A DNA stretch of 64,000 bases from Bradyrhizobium sp. Ai1a-2 (GTDB lineage Bacteria > Pseudomonadota > Alphaproteobacteria > Rhizobiales > Xanthobacteraceae): positions 1 to 64,000 of the forward strand of contig NZ_AUEZ01000052.1 in assembly GCF_000426245.1 (NCBI RefSeq), read 5' to 3'. Of the stretch, positions 23,603 through 31,926 are shown in pieces. How positions within the stretch are numbered: position 1 is the stretch's first letter; each line of letters opens with the position of its first letter. The notes under the pieces were generated by a model. That model was not told the origin of the DNA, did not search any database, and saw nothing but the letters and a program-made list of their open reading frames with translations. Made by a program: the position numbers and the translations under genes.

Positions 23603-25189
23603 ATGAGAAACTTCCATTTCGCCGGCCGCTCCACCGTCCACTCCCTCAACGGAATGGTGGCGACCTCGCACCCGGAGGCCGCGCTGGCGGCGATCGACGT
23701 GATGCGCGAGGGCGGCACGGCGGTGGATGCGGCGATCGCCGCATCAGCGCTGCTTGCGGTGATCGAGCCCCAGTCGACCGGCATCGGCGGGGACTGCTTT
23801 GCGCTGGTGCAGCCGAGAGGCGAGGGCAAAATCACGGCCTATAACGGTTCGGGCCGCGCGCCGATGGCCGCCACCGCCGATTGGTATCTGGAGCGCAAGA
23901 TCCATTCGGTGCCGCTCACCTCGGCGCATGCGGTGAGCATTCCCGGCGCCGTCGACGCCTGGCAGACGATCCTGAACGATCACGGCAAGTTCGGCCTCGA
24001 CAAGCTGCTGCAGCCGGCGATCAAGGCCGCGGAAGAGGGCTATGTCGTCGCGCCCCGCATCGCCTTCGATTGGAAGAACCAGTTCGAGAAGCTGAAGAAC
24101 GGCACCAACACCGAGCGCTATCTGCTGCCGCACGGCAAGCCCGCGGTCGCCGGCGACGTGATCCGCCAGCCCGAGCTCGGCAAGACGCTGCGCGCGATCG
24201 CGAAGGATGGCCCGAAGGCTTTCTACACCGGTGAGATCGCCGAGGACATGGTCAGGACGCTGCGCAGCATCGGCGGCCTGCACACGCTGGACGATTTTGC
24301 TGACCATTCGACCGAGGTCACCGCGCCGATCGGCACCATCTACAAGGGCTACGATGTCTGGCAGTGCCCGCCGAACGGTCCGGGCATCACGATGCTGGTG
24401 ATGCTCAACATCCTCTCGCGTTTCGATCTGACAAAATTCCCCGCGCTCAGTGTCGAGCGCTTCCATCTGGAGGCAGAGGCCGCGCGCATCGCCTACATGA
24501 TGCGCGAGCAGCACATCGGCGATCCCCGCCACGCGCATGTCGACGTCGCCGGCATCCTGGCCAAGGAATTCGCCGACGAATACATCAAGAACATCCGGAT
24601 GGACCGGCTGCTCGAGCTGCCCAACGTCGCGCCGCCGATGAATCCGTCCACGGTCTACATCACAGTGGTCGACAAGGACCGCAACGTCTGCTCCTTCATC
24701 AATTCGATCGCGCATTCCTTCGGCTCGGCGATCGTGTCCAACAACACCGGCATCCTGCTGCAGAACCGCGCCGGCGGCTTCCGCATCCAGCCGGGGCATC
24801 CGAACTGCATTGCGCCAGGCAAGCGGCCGCTGCATACGATCATCCCGAGCCTCGTGACGAAGAACGGCCGCGCGATCATGCCGTTTGGCGTGATGGGCGG
24901 GCAGTACCAGCCGGTCGGTCAGACCCATGTGCTGACCAACATCCTCGACTATGGCTGCGACGTGCAGGAAGCGATCGATATGCCGCGCGGCCTGCACTAC
25001 GAGGGCGTCTATCAGCTCGAGGACAGCGTGCCGGCCGCGATCGTCGAGGGCCTGAAGAAGATCGGGCACAAGACCACCAGAGTGGTTCCTCCGCTCGGTG
25101 GCGGGCAGGCGATCTGGATCGATTGGGACAAGGCCACGCTGACCGGCGGTTCCGATCCGCGCAAGGACGGCTGCGCGCTCGGCTATTGA
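23603..25189 (+). CDS. Gamma-glutamyltransferase-like Ntn hydrolase without signal peptide
   Basis: A 528-residue Ggt-family protein, made as a proenzyme that cleaves itself before a Thr. That residue is expected in NPSTVYITVVDKDRN, the start of the small subunit; classical Ggt has TTHYSVVD there. Other family parts are VDAAIAASALLAVIEPQSTG, IGGDCFAL and PLHTIIPSLV. Ggt enzymes are usually exported, but the ATG at 23603 gives no leader. The upstream open frame (to 23354) overlaps trhO and looks like antisense. A cytoplasmic glutathione or acylamide hydrolase is likely. AAAGGTGG after its stop serves the FKBP gene. Confidence 0.88.
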   Translation: MRNFHFAGRSTVHSLNGMVATSHPEAALAAIDVMREGGTAVDAAIAASALLAVIEPQSTGIGGDCFALVQPRGEGKITAYNGSGRAPMAATADWYLERKIHSVPLTSAHAVSIPGAVDAWQTILNDHGKFGLDKLLQPAIKAAEEGYVVAPRIAFDWKNQFEKLKNGTNTERYLLPHGKPAVAGDVIRQPELGKTLRAIAKDGPKAFYTGEIAEDMVRTLRSIGGLHTLDDFADHSTEVTAPIGTIYKGYDVWQCPPNGPGITMLVMLNILSRFDLTKFPALSVERFHLEAEAARIAYMMREQHIGDPRHAHVDVAGILAKEFADEYIKNIRMDRLLELPNVAPPMNPSTVYITVVDKDRNVCSFINSIAHSFGSAIVSNNTGILLQNRAGGFRIQPGHPNCIAPGKRPLHTIIPSLVTKNGRAIMPFGVMGGQYQPVGQTHVLTNILDYGCDVQEAIDMPRGLHYEGVYQLEDSVPAAIVEGLKKIGHKTTRVVPPLGGGQAIWIDWDKATLTGGSDPRKDGCALGY

Positions 25190-25218
25190 TGCTGGGCGCC
25201 AATCCGAAAGGTGGTAAC

Positions 25219-25674
25219 ATGAACTTCACTCGACGCACCATCGTCAAGACCATCGCGGCCGCCACGGCCGCGATCTCCGTTCCGGCCATGTCGAAGATGG
25301 CATCGGCCCAAGCAGCAGGAAAAACCGTGACGACACCTTCAGGATTGCAAATCATCGACAGCGTGGTCGGCACCGGCGCTTCGCCGAAACCCGGCCAGAT
25401 CTGCGTCATGCATTACACCGGCTGGCTCTACGAGAACGGCCAGAAGGGCAAGAAATTCGACTCGTCGGTGGATCGCAACGAGCCGTTCGAATTTCCGATC
25501 GGCCAGCGCAAGGTGATCACCGGGTGGGACGAGGGCGTCGCCACGATGAAGGTCGGCGGCAAGCGCACCCTCATCATCCCGCCCAATCTGGGCTATGGCG
25601 CGCGCGGCGCCGGCGGCGTGATCCCGCCGAATGCGACGCTGATGTTCGACGTCGAATTGCTGGCCGTGAAGTAA
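25219..25674 (+). CDS. FKBP-type peptidyl-prolyl isomerase, exported
   Basis: A 151-residue protein with a leader containing a twin-arginine pair (NFTRRTIVKTIAAATAAIS, then ASA-QA) and one complete FKBP domain. The domain shows VMHYTGWLYENGQKG, KFDSSVDRNEPFEFPIG, the binding-pocket WDEGVATMKVGGKRTLIIP and YGARGAGGVIPPNATLMFDV. It probably assists folding in the periplasm. It lies 29 bp after the Ggt-like gene and is followed by a hairpin terminator. Confidence 0.93.
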   Translation: MNFTRRTIVKTIAAATAAISVPAMSKMASAQAAGKTVTTPSGLQIIDSVVGTGASPKPGQICVMHYTGWLYENGQKGKKFDSSVDRNEPFEFPIGQRKVITGWDEGVATMKVGGKRTLIIPPNLGYGARGAGGVIPPNATLMFDVELLAVK

Positions 25675-25688
25675 ACGTCCAAATCGCT

Positions 25689-25721
25689 CTGTCATGCCCG
25701 GGCTCATCCCGGGCATGACAG
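25689..25721. terminator. Strong hairpin terminator
   Basis: CTGTCATGCCCGGG (25689-25702) pairs perfectly with CCCGGGCATGACAG (25708-25721) over a 5-base loop. It follows the FKBP stop by 14 bp. There is no T-run, so it may act as an mRNA end stabiliser or a member of a repeat family. Confidence 0.6.
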
Positions 25722-25809
25722 GCAGACGCGAGTAGAGCGTCTGTTTCGTCTGGCCTATGGCCACGATCTTCTGTAGCGTTGCCGCGACAGTCTTTTGAAG
25801 GCAGCAGAG

Positions 25810-26316
25810 ATGAGCGGCACCCACGATCACCCCCACTCTCACGACCACGACGAACGCTGGAAGCACGACGGTGTTCGCGTCATTCCCGGCAACCAGCTCG
25901 ATCCCAACGTGCCGTCGACGGCGGGCATGGACCGCAAGGCCGCGATCAACTTCGCCCGCGTCGGCGCGCAGAAGCTGTGGGCCGGTACCGTGACCATCAA
26001 GCCCGACGCCAAGACCGGCGCGCACCATCACGGCCATCTCGAAAGCATCATCTATGTCGTGAAGGGCAAGGCCCGGATGCGCTGGGGCGAGCATCTGCAG
26101 TTCACCGCGGAAGCCGGCCCCGGCGATTTCATCTTCGTGCCGCCCTATGTGCCGCACCAGGAGATCAACGCCAGCCCGGACGAAGTGCTCGAATGTGTGC
26201 TGGTCCGCAGCGACGGCGAGGCGGTCGCGATCAATCTCGATATCGAGCCGGTGGAGAAGCCGGAGACGGTGCTGTGGGTCGATCCGGTGCACCGGCATCC
26301 CGACGAGAAGAAGTAA
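25810..26316 (+). CDS. Cupin-domain protein with His-rich N-terminus
   Basis: A 168-residue single-domain cupin. Motif 1 is seen in TGAHHHGHLESIIYVVKGKAR (two His, one Glu metal ligands) and motif 2 in GDFIFVPPYVPHQEIN. The first 16 residues include SGTHDHPHSHDHDERW, an unusual histidine/aspartate cluster that could bind metal. The ATG at 25810 is used because a TTG five codons earlier has no ribosome site. No partner gene is obvious; it is convergent with the amidohydrolase. Confidence 0.88.
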   Translation: MSGTHDHPHSHDHDERWKHDGVRVIPGNQLDPNVPSTAGMDRKAAINFARVGAQKLWAGTVTIKPDAKTGAHHHGHLESIIYVVKGKARMRWGEHLQFTAEAGPGDFIFVPPYVPHQEINASPDEVLECVLVRSDGEAVAINLDIEPVEKPETVLWVDPVHRHPDEKK

Positions 26317-26372
26317 GTCTCGTCACTCCAGGGCTCGCGAAGCGAGAATCCGGAATCTCGCACCGCAACCTC

Positions 26373-26458
26373 CGTCATTGCGAGGAGCGTAGCGACGAAA
26401 CAATCCATGCCTCCACAAGCGGAGAGATGGATTGCTTCGCTTGCGCTCGCAATGACGG
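26373..26458. repeat. Intergenic inverted-repeat element (CGTCATTGCGAG family)
   Basis: CGTCATTGCGAGGAGC at the left pairs with CGCTCGCAATGACGG at the right; CAATCCATG and ATGGATTG pair inside. Further copies lie at 29275-29353, 36687-36766, 53026-53140 and 61143-61230. It separates two convergent genes. Confidence 0.8.
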
Positions 26459-26465
26459 CTACAAT

Positions 26466-27992
26466 TTACGCAAACACGCGGTGATCAATCGTCCCGTTCG
26501 GCACCACGTAGCCGTAGCGCATGTTCGACGGCTCGGGCCCGGCCTTCTCGTACTCGGCCCTCATCATCGCGAAGCGGTCGCCCTTCAATTCCAGCATCGC
26601 GCGCTTGGGCTGGATGTCGTAGAGCCTCGCATTGTTGTCGCCGAAGATCGCGCGCTTCACCGGTCCGTCCGCGGGCCCGAGCGGCGCATAGCCGAACTTC
26701 TTCTGCATCGCCTCGGGGATCTCGAGCCTTCTCAATCCCTCGATCTGCCATTGCGGCGCGCCGGTCCAGAGTGCGTCCGTGCCCCAGCAGACGTGGTCGA
26801 CGCCGAGCCCCTTGATCAGCGTGCCCATCAGCGCGGCGCAGACGTTCGGCTCCGCGACCAGTGTGGTGGCGAACAGTTGTCCGACATCGCCATAGACATT
26901 GTTGACGCCATACTGCGCGGGGATGTCGGCGAGGTCGCTCGTCCAGGCGATGCGGCCGGTGCGCTCGAACTCGGCGAGCGCCACCTTGGGGTCGCCGCCG
27001 ACATGGCGATAGGCGGAGTGATAGATGACGAAGTTGAGCTGCGGCCAGTCTTTCGCGGCTTGCCCGACATCGGCGACATCGGCGAAGCCACGCAGGTTCG
27101 GATATTGCTTCTCGATGCCCGGCGGGAACAATCCCTTGTGCACGCAGACATTCTTGATGCCCGCCTTCACCATCTTCTCGTAGCCCTTGTAGGCGACCTT
27201 CTCGTCGTCCAACCGCCACGGATAGCGGCTGATCTCCTTGTGGGTGTTGTCGCCGATCGTGTAGCCCTTGCAGGATTCTGGCTTCAGCGCCAGCGCCGCA
27301 TCGAGCTTGTCGAGCCAGCCCGGCTGGCCCGGCGTGAAGATCGCGTGACAGAACACCCGGCGCGAGCCGGCCTCGTCGTTGATCTTCTTGCGTGCGTCCG
27401 CCATCTGCTCGTTGGTCAGGAACCAGTCCTGCTCGATGTCCGAGGGCGCCGACGAGATCAGTGCGATCTTGGTGTCGGAGTCGAGAAACATCTCCTTCTT
27501 GTAGTTGTTGAACTTCAGATCCTCGATGGTCTGCTCGTGGTCGCTGAGCTGCTTGTTCCAGCCGGCCTTGCCGACCGCCTTGCGCATCTCGACAAAGCCC
27601 ATGATGCGGGTGTCGTCGCGCAGGAAATGCGTGTGCATGTCCATGATGAACTGGTCTTTCAGCGCGTCCGCGCGCTCCTGTGCCATTGCGGGCGTCGCGG
27701 CTTCGGCCTTGCTCACCGCGAACAGCGGCCCATAGACCTCGTTCATTGCCACGAAGGAGGCGGCCATGCCGGCCGCGGTCTGGAAGAATCTCCGGCGGTC
27801 CATGCCTTGCTTGGCGCCGATCTCATCGGCCATCGCGAGCAGCCGCGCCTCGACCTCGCGCTGCCGTTCGTTCTGCGGGTCGGGATAGAATTCGTCGCTG
27901 GAGACGATCTGGGTCGGGATCGGTGTCGGATATTGGCACAGTTCCGACGGCATCAAAGCTGCAAGTTCTTCTTCGGTGAGATTGCTGCTCAT
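26466..27992 (-). CDS. Amidohydrolase-2 family metal-dependent hydrolase or decarboxylase, Tat motif inside
   Basis: A 508-residue protein of the ACMSD/gamma-resorcylate decarboxylase superfamily. The metal-binding D-x-H-x-H motif is MDMHTHFLRDD, further sites are VIYHSAYRH and the Asp in VCWGTDALWTG. The ATG at 27992 has AGGGAG upstream. A twin-arginine signal (MDRRRFFQTAAGMAASFV) lies at residues 64-81, not at the N-terminus. Either the true start is the ATG at 27803 or the Tat leader has a very long n-region. Substrate unknown. It diverges from an exported hydrolase gene. Confidence 0.85.
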   Translation of the reverse strand: MSSNLTEEELAALMPSELCQYPTPIPTQIVSSDEFYPDPQNERQREVEARLLAMADEIGAKQGMDRRRFFQTAAGMAASFVAMNEVYGPLFAVSKAEAATPAMAQERADALKDQFIMDMHTHFLRDDTRIMGFVEMRKAVGKAGWNKQLSDHEQTIEDLKFNNYKKEMFLDSDTKIALISSAPSDIEQDWFLTNEQMADARKKINDEAGSRRVFCHAIFTPGQPGWLDKLDAALALKPESCKGYTIGDNTHKEISRYPWRLDDEKVAYKGYEKMVKAGIKNVCVHKGLFPPGIEKQYPNLRGFADVADVGQAAKDWPQLNFVIYHSAYRHVGGDPKVALAEFERTGRIAWTSDLADIPAQYGVNNVYGDVGQLFATTLVAEPNVCAALMGTLIKGLGVDHVCWGTDALWTGAPQWQIEGLRRLEIPEAMQKKFGYAPLGPADGPVKRAIFGDNNARLYDIQPKRAMLELKGDRFAMMRAEYEKAGPEPSNMRYGYVVPNGTIDHRVFA

Positions 27993-28232
27993 GAAGTACT
28001 CCCTGGATCGCGCCGGATTCCCCTCCGGTCTCGCGGGACCGAAGACTAGGCGCAGTTTTGCGAAGCGTCCGCGACTTCTTCCCGCGGCAATGTTCACAAA
28101 CTCGTGCGCCGAATTTTGCAATGCGCGCAGACGGCGCGATCATTGCCGGCTCTCTCGCAACGCCGCGCCAACGCTGCTAATCTCCTGACCTGCGATCGGA
28201 CGAAGAAACCGAAAATACCGGGGAGACGAGCC

Positions 28233-29258
28233 ATGGCGCGTTCCGAACATACGATCCCACGGCGCACGATCATCAAGGGCATCGGCGCCGGTGTTGCCGC
28301 CGGCGCAATCGGCGCGCCGCGGGCGCAGGCCGAGACTGCGGTTCCGGCGCAAGGGGAGGAGATCTGGAGCAGCGAGTATTGGGCGAAGAAGGGCGATGTC
28401 CCGCTTTGGATGTACCGCAAGCGGGTCGGCGCGCCGCAAGCCGGAGAGCCGTCGCGGCCGGTGGTGTTTTTCGTCCACGGCTCGTCGGTGACCTCGCGGG
28501 TGTTCGACGTCAGCGTGCCCGCCAAGGGCGAATATTCCGTGATGAATGAATTCGCCCGTTATGGCTTCGACTGCTGGACCATGGACCACGAGAACTACGG
28601 CAAGTCGGGCCGCACCTCCGGCAATTCCGATATCGCAAGCGGCGTCGAGGACCTGAAAGCCGCGGTCGCGGTCGTCGCCGGTGCGACCGGACGGCAGAAA
28701 TACCATTTCGTCGGTGAGTCCTCGGGCGCGCTGCGCGCCGGCGCCTACGCCATGGCCGCGCCTGAGCGGATCGATCGCCTCGTGTTTACGGCATTCACCT
28801 ACAAGGGCGAGGGATCGCCGACGCTGGCAAAGCGCGCCGAGCAGGTTGACTATTACCGTTCGCACAACATGCGCAAGCGCGACCGCGACATGATCCGCTC
28901 GATTGCGACCCGCGACAAGGCCGGCACTTCCGACCCTGCCGTCATGGAAGCGCTGGCGGACGCGGAGTTGCAGTTCGGCGACCAGATCCCGACCGGCACC
29001 TATCTCGACATGACCGCCAATCTGCCGGTGGTGCATCCGGAAAAGGTGCTGGCGCCGGTGCTCCTGATCCGTGGCGAACATGACGGCATTGCGACGGTCG
29101 CCGATCTCGAGGAGTTCTTCAACCGGCTGCCGAACGGTGATCGCCAGTTTGCGATCCTCCCCGGAACCGCCCATTCGGTGGTGCTCGCGATCAACCGGCA
29201 ATTGTTCTGGCACGTGACCCGGTCGTTCCTGACCATGCCGACACCGATCGCGACATAA
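28233..29258 (+). CDS. Alpha/beta hydrolase, Tat-exported
   Basis: A 341-residue alpha/beta-hydrolase-fold enzyme. The leader contains IPRRTIIKGIGAG and an AQA-E cleavage region, suggesting Tat export. The oxyanion motif is FFVHGSSVTSR, the nucleophile Ser sits in GESSGALRAG, the acid is probably Asp in LIRGEHDGIA and the base His in LPGTAHSVVLA. GGGGAGACGAG precedes the ATG. The substrate (ester, lactone or amide) cannot be told. It is divergent from the amidohydrolase and may share a promoter region with it. Confidence 0.9.
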   Translation: MARSEHTIPRRTIIKGIGAGVAAGAIGAPRAQAETAVPAQGEEIWSSEYWAKKGDVPLWMYRKRVGAPQAGEPSRPVVFFVHGSSVTSRVFDVSVPAKGEYSVMNEFARYGFDCWTMDHENYGKSGRTSGNSDIASGVEDLKAAVAVVAGATGRQKYHFVGESSGALRAGAYAMAAPERIDRLVFTAFTYKGEGSPTLAKRAEQVDYYRSHNMRKRDRDMIRSIATRDKAGTSDPAVMEALADAELQFGDQIPTGTYLDMTANLPVVHPEKVLAPVLLIRGEHDGIATVADLEEFFNRLPNGDRQFAILPGTAHSVVLAINRQLFWHVTRSFLTMPTPIAT

Positions 29259-29274
29259 GGTCGCTTTGTCCCTG

Positions 29275-29353
29275 TCGTCGTTGCGAGCGGAGCGAAGCAA
29301 TCCATTTTTCGGCCCCGGGAGGCGTGGATTGCTTCGCTCCGCTCGCAATGACG
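29275..29353. repeat. Intergenic inverted-repeat element (CGTCATTGCGAG family)
   Basis: GTCGTTGCGAGCGGAGCGAAGCAATCCA-type left arm and a right arm ending GCTCCGCTCGCAATGACGG are long near-complementary sequences. This copy has a shorter, more symmetrical centre than its relatives. It lies between two co-directional genes. Confidence 0.8.
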
Positions 29354-29440
29354 GTGGTTACTCGCAAAAATCTTTCACCCCTCTGTCGGACTCCCGCCCG
29401 CCCATTCGTCCTCGGGCCGAACCCCATGAAGGAGCCCCTG

Positions 29441-29866
29441 ATGTCCAAACTGATCTTCGTGAACCTGCCGGTTACTGACCTTGCCCGCTCGACCGCCTTC
29501 TACCAGGCGATCGGCGCTGCCAAGAACCCGCATTTCTCTGACGATACCGCCTCCTGCATGGTGTTTTCCGACACCATTCACGCCATGCTGCTTACGCATG
29601 ACAAGTTCCGGCAGTTCACGCCAAAGAAGATCGCCGACGCAAGAAGCTCGAGCGAGGTCCTGATCTGCCTTTCCGCCGATAGTCGCGACGCCGTCGACGA
29701 TATCGTGGGCAAGGCCACCGGCGCGGGCGGCATCGCCGATCCCGGCCCGAAACAGGATTACGGCTTTATGTACGGCCGCAGCTTCGAGGATCCGGATGGT
29801 CACATCTGGGAAGTGATGTGGATGGATGTCGAGGCGGCCGCCAAGGCTGCAACCGCTAACGCCTGA
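29441..29866 (+). CDS. VOC-family (glyoxalase-like) protein
   Basis: A 141-residue vicinal-oxygen-chelate protein with two beta-alpha-beta-beta-beta modules: FVNLPVTDLARSTAFYQAIG at the N-terminus and GRSFEDPDGHIWEVMWMD at the C-terminus, which carries the usual metal Glu. It resembles the YP_ lactoylglutathione-lyase-like group whose reactions are mostly unknown. AAGGAG lies just before the ATG at 29441. It forms a pair with the PhnB-like gene 28 bp downstream. Confidence 0.88.
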   Translation: MSKLIFVNLPVTDLARSTAFYQAIGAAKNPHFSDDTASCMVFSDTIHAMLLTHDKFRQFTPKKIADARSSSEVLICLSADSRDAVDDIVGKATGAGGIADPGPKQDYGFMYGRSFEDPDGHIWEVMWMDVEAAAKAATANA

Positions 29867-29894
29867 TTGTCGATCACACGGAGAGGAGTTTCTC

Positions 29895-30383
29895 ATGTCC
29901 AAGATTTCCCCTTGCCTGTGGTTCAACGGTAAGGCCGAGGAGGCTGCCAAGCTCTATGTTTCGCTGGTGCCGGATTCCCGTATCGACACAGTCCAGAAGA
30001 ACATCATCGACGGTCCCGCCGGCAAGGCCGGCACGGTGCTGGTGGTGGAGTTTACATTGGCCGGCCAGGGCTTCATGGCGCTGAATGGCGGGATGAAAAT
30101 GGAATATACGCACGCGGTCTCGTTCAAGATCGACTGCGCCGACCAGGCGGAGGTCGATCGGCTCTGGGATGCGCTGCTCGCCAACGGCGGCAAGGCCGAG
30201 CAATGCGGGTGGTTGAGGGACCGCTTCGGCGTCTCCTGGCAGATCGTGCCGAGCGTGTTGCCCAAATATATCGGCGGCCCCGACAAGGCCGGTGCAGCGC
30301 GCGCGATGCAGGCCATGCTCGGCATGGTCAAGCTCGACATCGAAGGCCTGCGTCGCGCCTATGAGGGCAAGTCGGCGGCGTAA
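29895..30383 (+). CDS. VOC-family PhnB/3-demethylubiquinone-methyltransferase-like protein
   Basis: A 162-residue protein of the PhnB-like VOC branch, with SKISPCLWFNGKAEEAAKLY at the N-terminus and WLRDRFGVSWQIVPSVLPKY later. The name 3-demethylubiquinone-9 3-methyltransferase is often attached to this family without biochemical support. GAGAGGAG precedes the ATG. It is likely co-transcribed with the other VOC gene and followed by a hairpin. Confidence 0.88.
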   Translation: MSKISPCLWFNGKAEEAAKLYVSLVPDSRIDTVQKNIIDGPAGKAGTVLVVEFTLAGQGFMALNGGMKMEYTHAVSFKIDCADQAEVDRLWDALLANGGKAEQCGWLRDRFGVSWQIVPSVLPKYIGGPDKAGAARAMQAMLGMVKLDIEGLRRAYEGKSAA

Positions 30384-30397
30384 GCATTGCGGGAATT

Positions 30398-30433
30398 CGT
30401 AGGGTGGGCACGCTCCGCTTTGCCCACCCTACG
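30398..30433. terminator. Hairpin, repeat-type terminator
   Basis: CGTAGGGTGGGCA (30398-30410) and TGCCCACCCTACG (30421-30433) form a perfect 13-bp stem with a 10-base loop, 14 bp after the PhnB-like stop. The CGTAGGGTGGGC sequence is typical of dispersed rhizobial palindromes. No T-run follows. Confidence 0.6.
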
Positions 30434-30542
30434 CATCGGCGCTTGGTCACGACTGGTGCAAAACACGTTCAAGGCGATGGACAGAAAAATCGGCGACGCT
30501 CACAATTGACGTCGTTGCTGCACCGCGATCGCCGAAGACATC

Positions 30543-31829
30543 GTGCCAGAATCACCTTCCATTTCATCCGCACGCATCGTTCTCACCGCGGCCATCATCT
30601 TCGTCGTCGCGCATCTCCTGCTCCTGATCGGCGTGAGCGCGCCGGAGAAGTTCTACTTCGACGAGGTGCACTACGTGCCGGCGGCACGGCAGATGCTGCA
30701 GCCGGTGATGCGAGAGCCGATGCTCAACCCGATGCATCCGCCGCTCGCCAAGCAGCTCATCGCGCTGTCGATCAGGGCGTTCGGCGACAATCCTTTTGGC
30801 TGGCGCTATCCCGCCGCATTGTTCGGGGCGCTGGCGCTGGTTGCGGTCTATCTCGGCGGACTGGCGTTGTTCGCCCGGCAGTCGTCGGCGATCGCCGCAA
30901 TGCTGATCGCCGCCTTCAACCAGATGCTGTTCGTGCAGTCGCGGATCGCGATGCTCGATATTTTCGCGCTCGCCTTCAGCCTGTTCGCGATCGCGGCGTT
31001 CGCCCATGGCTTCCGGCAGGCACGGCCACAGCTTTACTTTGCGCTTGCCGGGATCGCATCCGGCCTCGCGGTCGCCTGCAAATGGAGCGGCCTGTTCGTA
31101 CTCGCGACCTGCATCGCCATCGTCGCCGCGATCCGGCTGATGCAAGGCTGGCGCGCGCAGTTTGCAGACGCGAGGGCGGAGGACTGGTACCGGCCCGACC
31201 TCTGGCCTGATTTTCGTCCCCATCACTTCGCCGCATGCTTCGTGCTGCTGCCCGCGATCGTCTACCTCGCGAGCTTTGTTCCGCTCTACGGTTTTTCGTT
31301 TCCCGACATCCTGGAGGCGCAGCGCCGCATCTTTGCCGACAACACCACCACCGCAATCGCCGGCCACACCTATATGAGCTCCTGGCCGTCCTGGCCGTTC
31401 CTGGTGCGTCCGGTCTGGTATCTCTTCGACAAGCTCGGTAGCGACCGCATCGCGGCGGTGGTCCTGCTCGGCAATCCCCTGATCCTGTGGCCGGCGCTGG
31501 CCGCGCTCACTGTGGCCTTGCGCGACTGGATCATCGTGCGGCGGGCGGATGCGTTCCTGGTGCTGGCGTTCTATTTTGGCCCCTATCTCGCCTGGGCATT
31601 GCTGCCCCGCACGCTCGGCTTCCTCTATTACTACCTGCCGGCCGCGACCACCGCGAGCTTTGCCCTGGTCTACGCGCTGACCCGCGGCCGGGCTCCCGGC
31701 TGGCTGCTATGGGCCTTCGTCGCCATCGGCGCGCTGGGCTTTGCGGCCATGCTGCCGGTCTCCGCGGCCTTCATCGGTACCTCGATAGCGACCTTCAACC
31801 GCCTGATGCTGTTCCAGAACTGGATCTGA
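30543..31829 (+). CDS. PMT/GT39-family membrane glycosyltransferase
   Basis: A 428-residue protein with about 9-10 membrane segments. The acidic motif in the first periplasmic loop, EKFYFDEVHYVPAARQM, and the following MHPPLAKQLIALSI match protein-O-mannosyltransferase/ArnT-type enzymes, which use lipid-linked sugars. It probably glycosylates a protein, lipid or polysaccharide on the periplasmic side. The GTG start at 30543 has no good ribosome site. No partner sugar-lipid synthase is next to it. Confidence 0.88.
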   Translation: MPESPSISSARIVLTAAIIFVVAHLLLLIGVSAPEKFYFDEVHYVPAARQMLQPVMREPMLNPMHPPLAKQLIALSIRAFGDNPFGWRYPAALFGALALVAVYLGGLALFARQSSAIAAMLIAAFNQMLFVQSRIAMLDIFALAFSLFAIAAFAHGFRQARPQLYFALAGIASGLAVACKWSGLFVLATCIAIVAAIRLMQGWRAQFADARAEDWYRPDLWPDFRPHHFAACFVLLPAIVYLASFVPLYGFSFPDILEAQRRIFADNTTTAIAGHTYMSSWPSWPFLVRPVWYLFDKLGSDRIAAVVLLGNPLILWPALAALTVALRDWIIVRRADAFLVLAFYFGPYLAWALLPRTLGFLYYYLPAATTASFALVYALTRGRAPGWLLWAFVAIGALGFAAMLPVSAAFIGTSIATFNRLMLFQNWI

Positions 31830-31926
31830 GCTGCGGCCGCGAGGCTTGACGGGCAGTAACCCGTTATGGATTTTTGTATGCAAAGATGGGTCCATCGATT
31901 TGCTCTAAGGCAGTGGAACGACCGGC

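Noticed and set aside
25779..28049. A 756-codon plus-strand open frame crossing the cupin gene and antisense to the amidohydrolase
   Set aside because: It runs out of frame through the cupin gene and through a repeat element. The cupin and amidohydrolase frames carry clear family motifs; this one has none.
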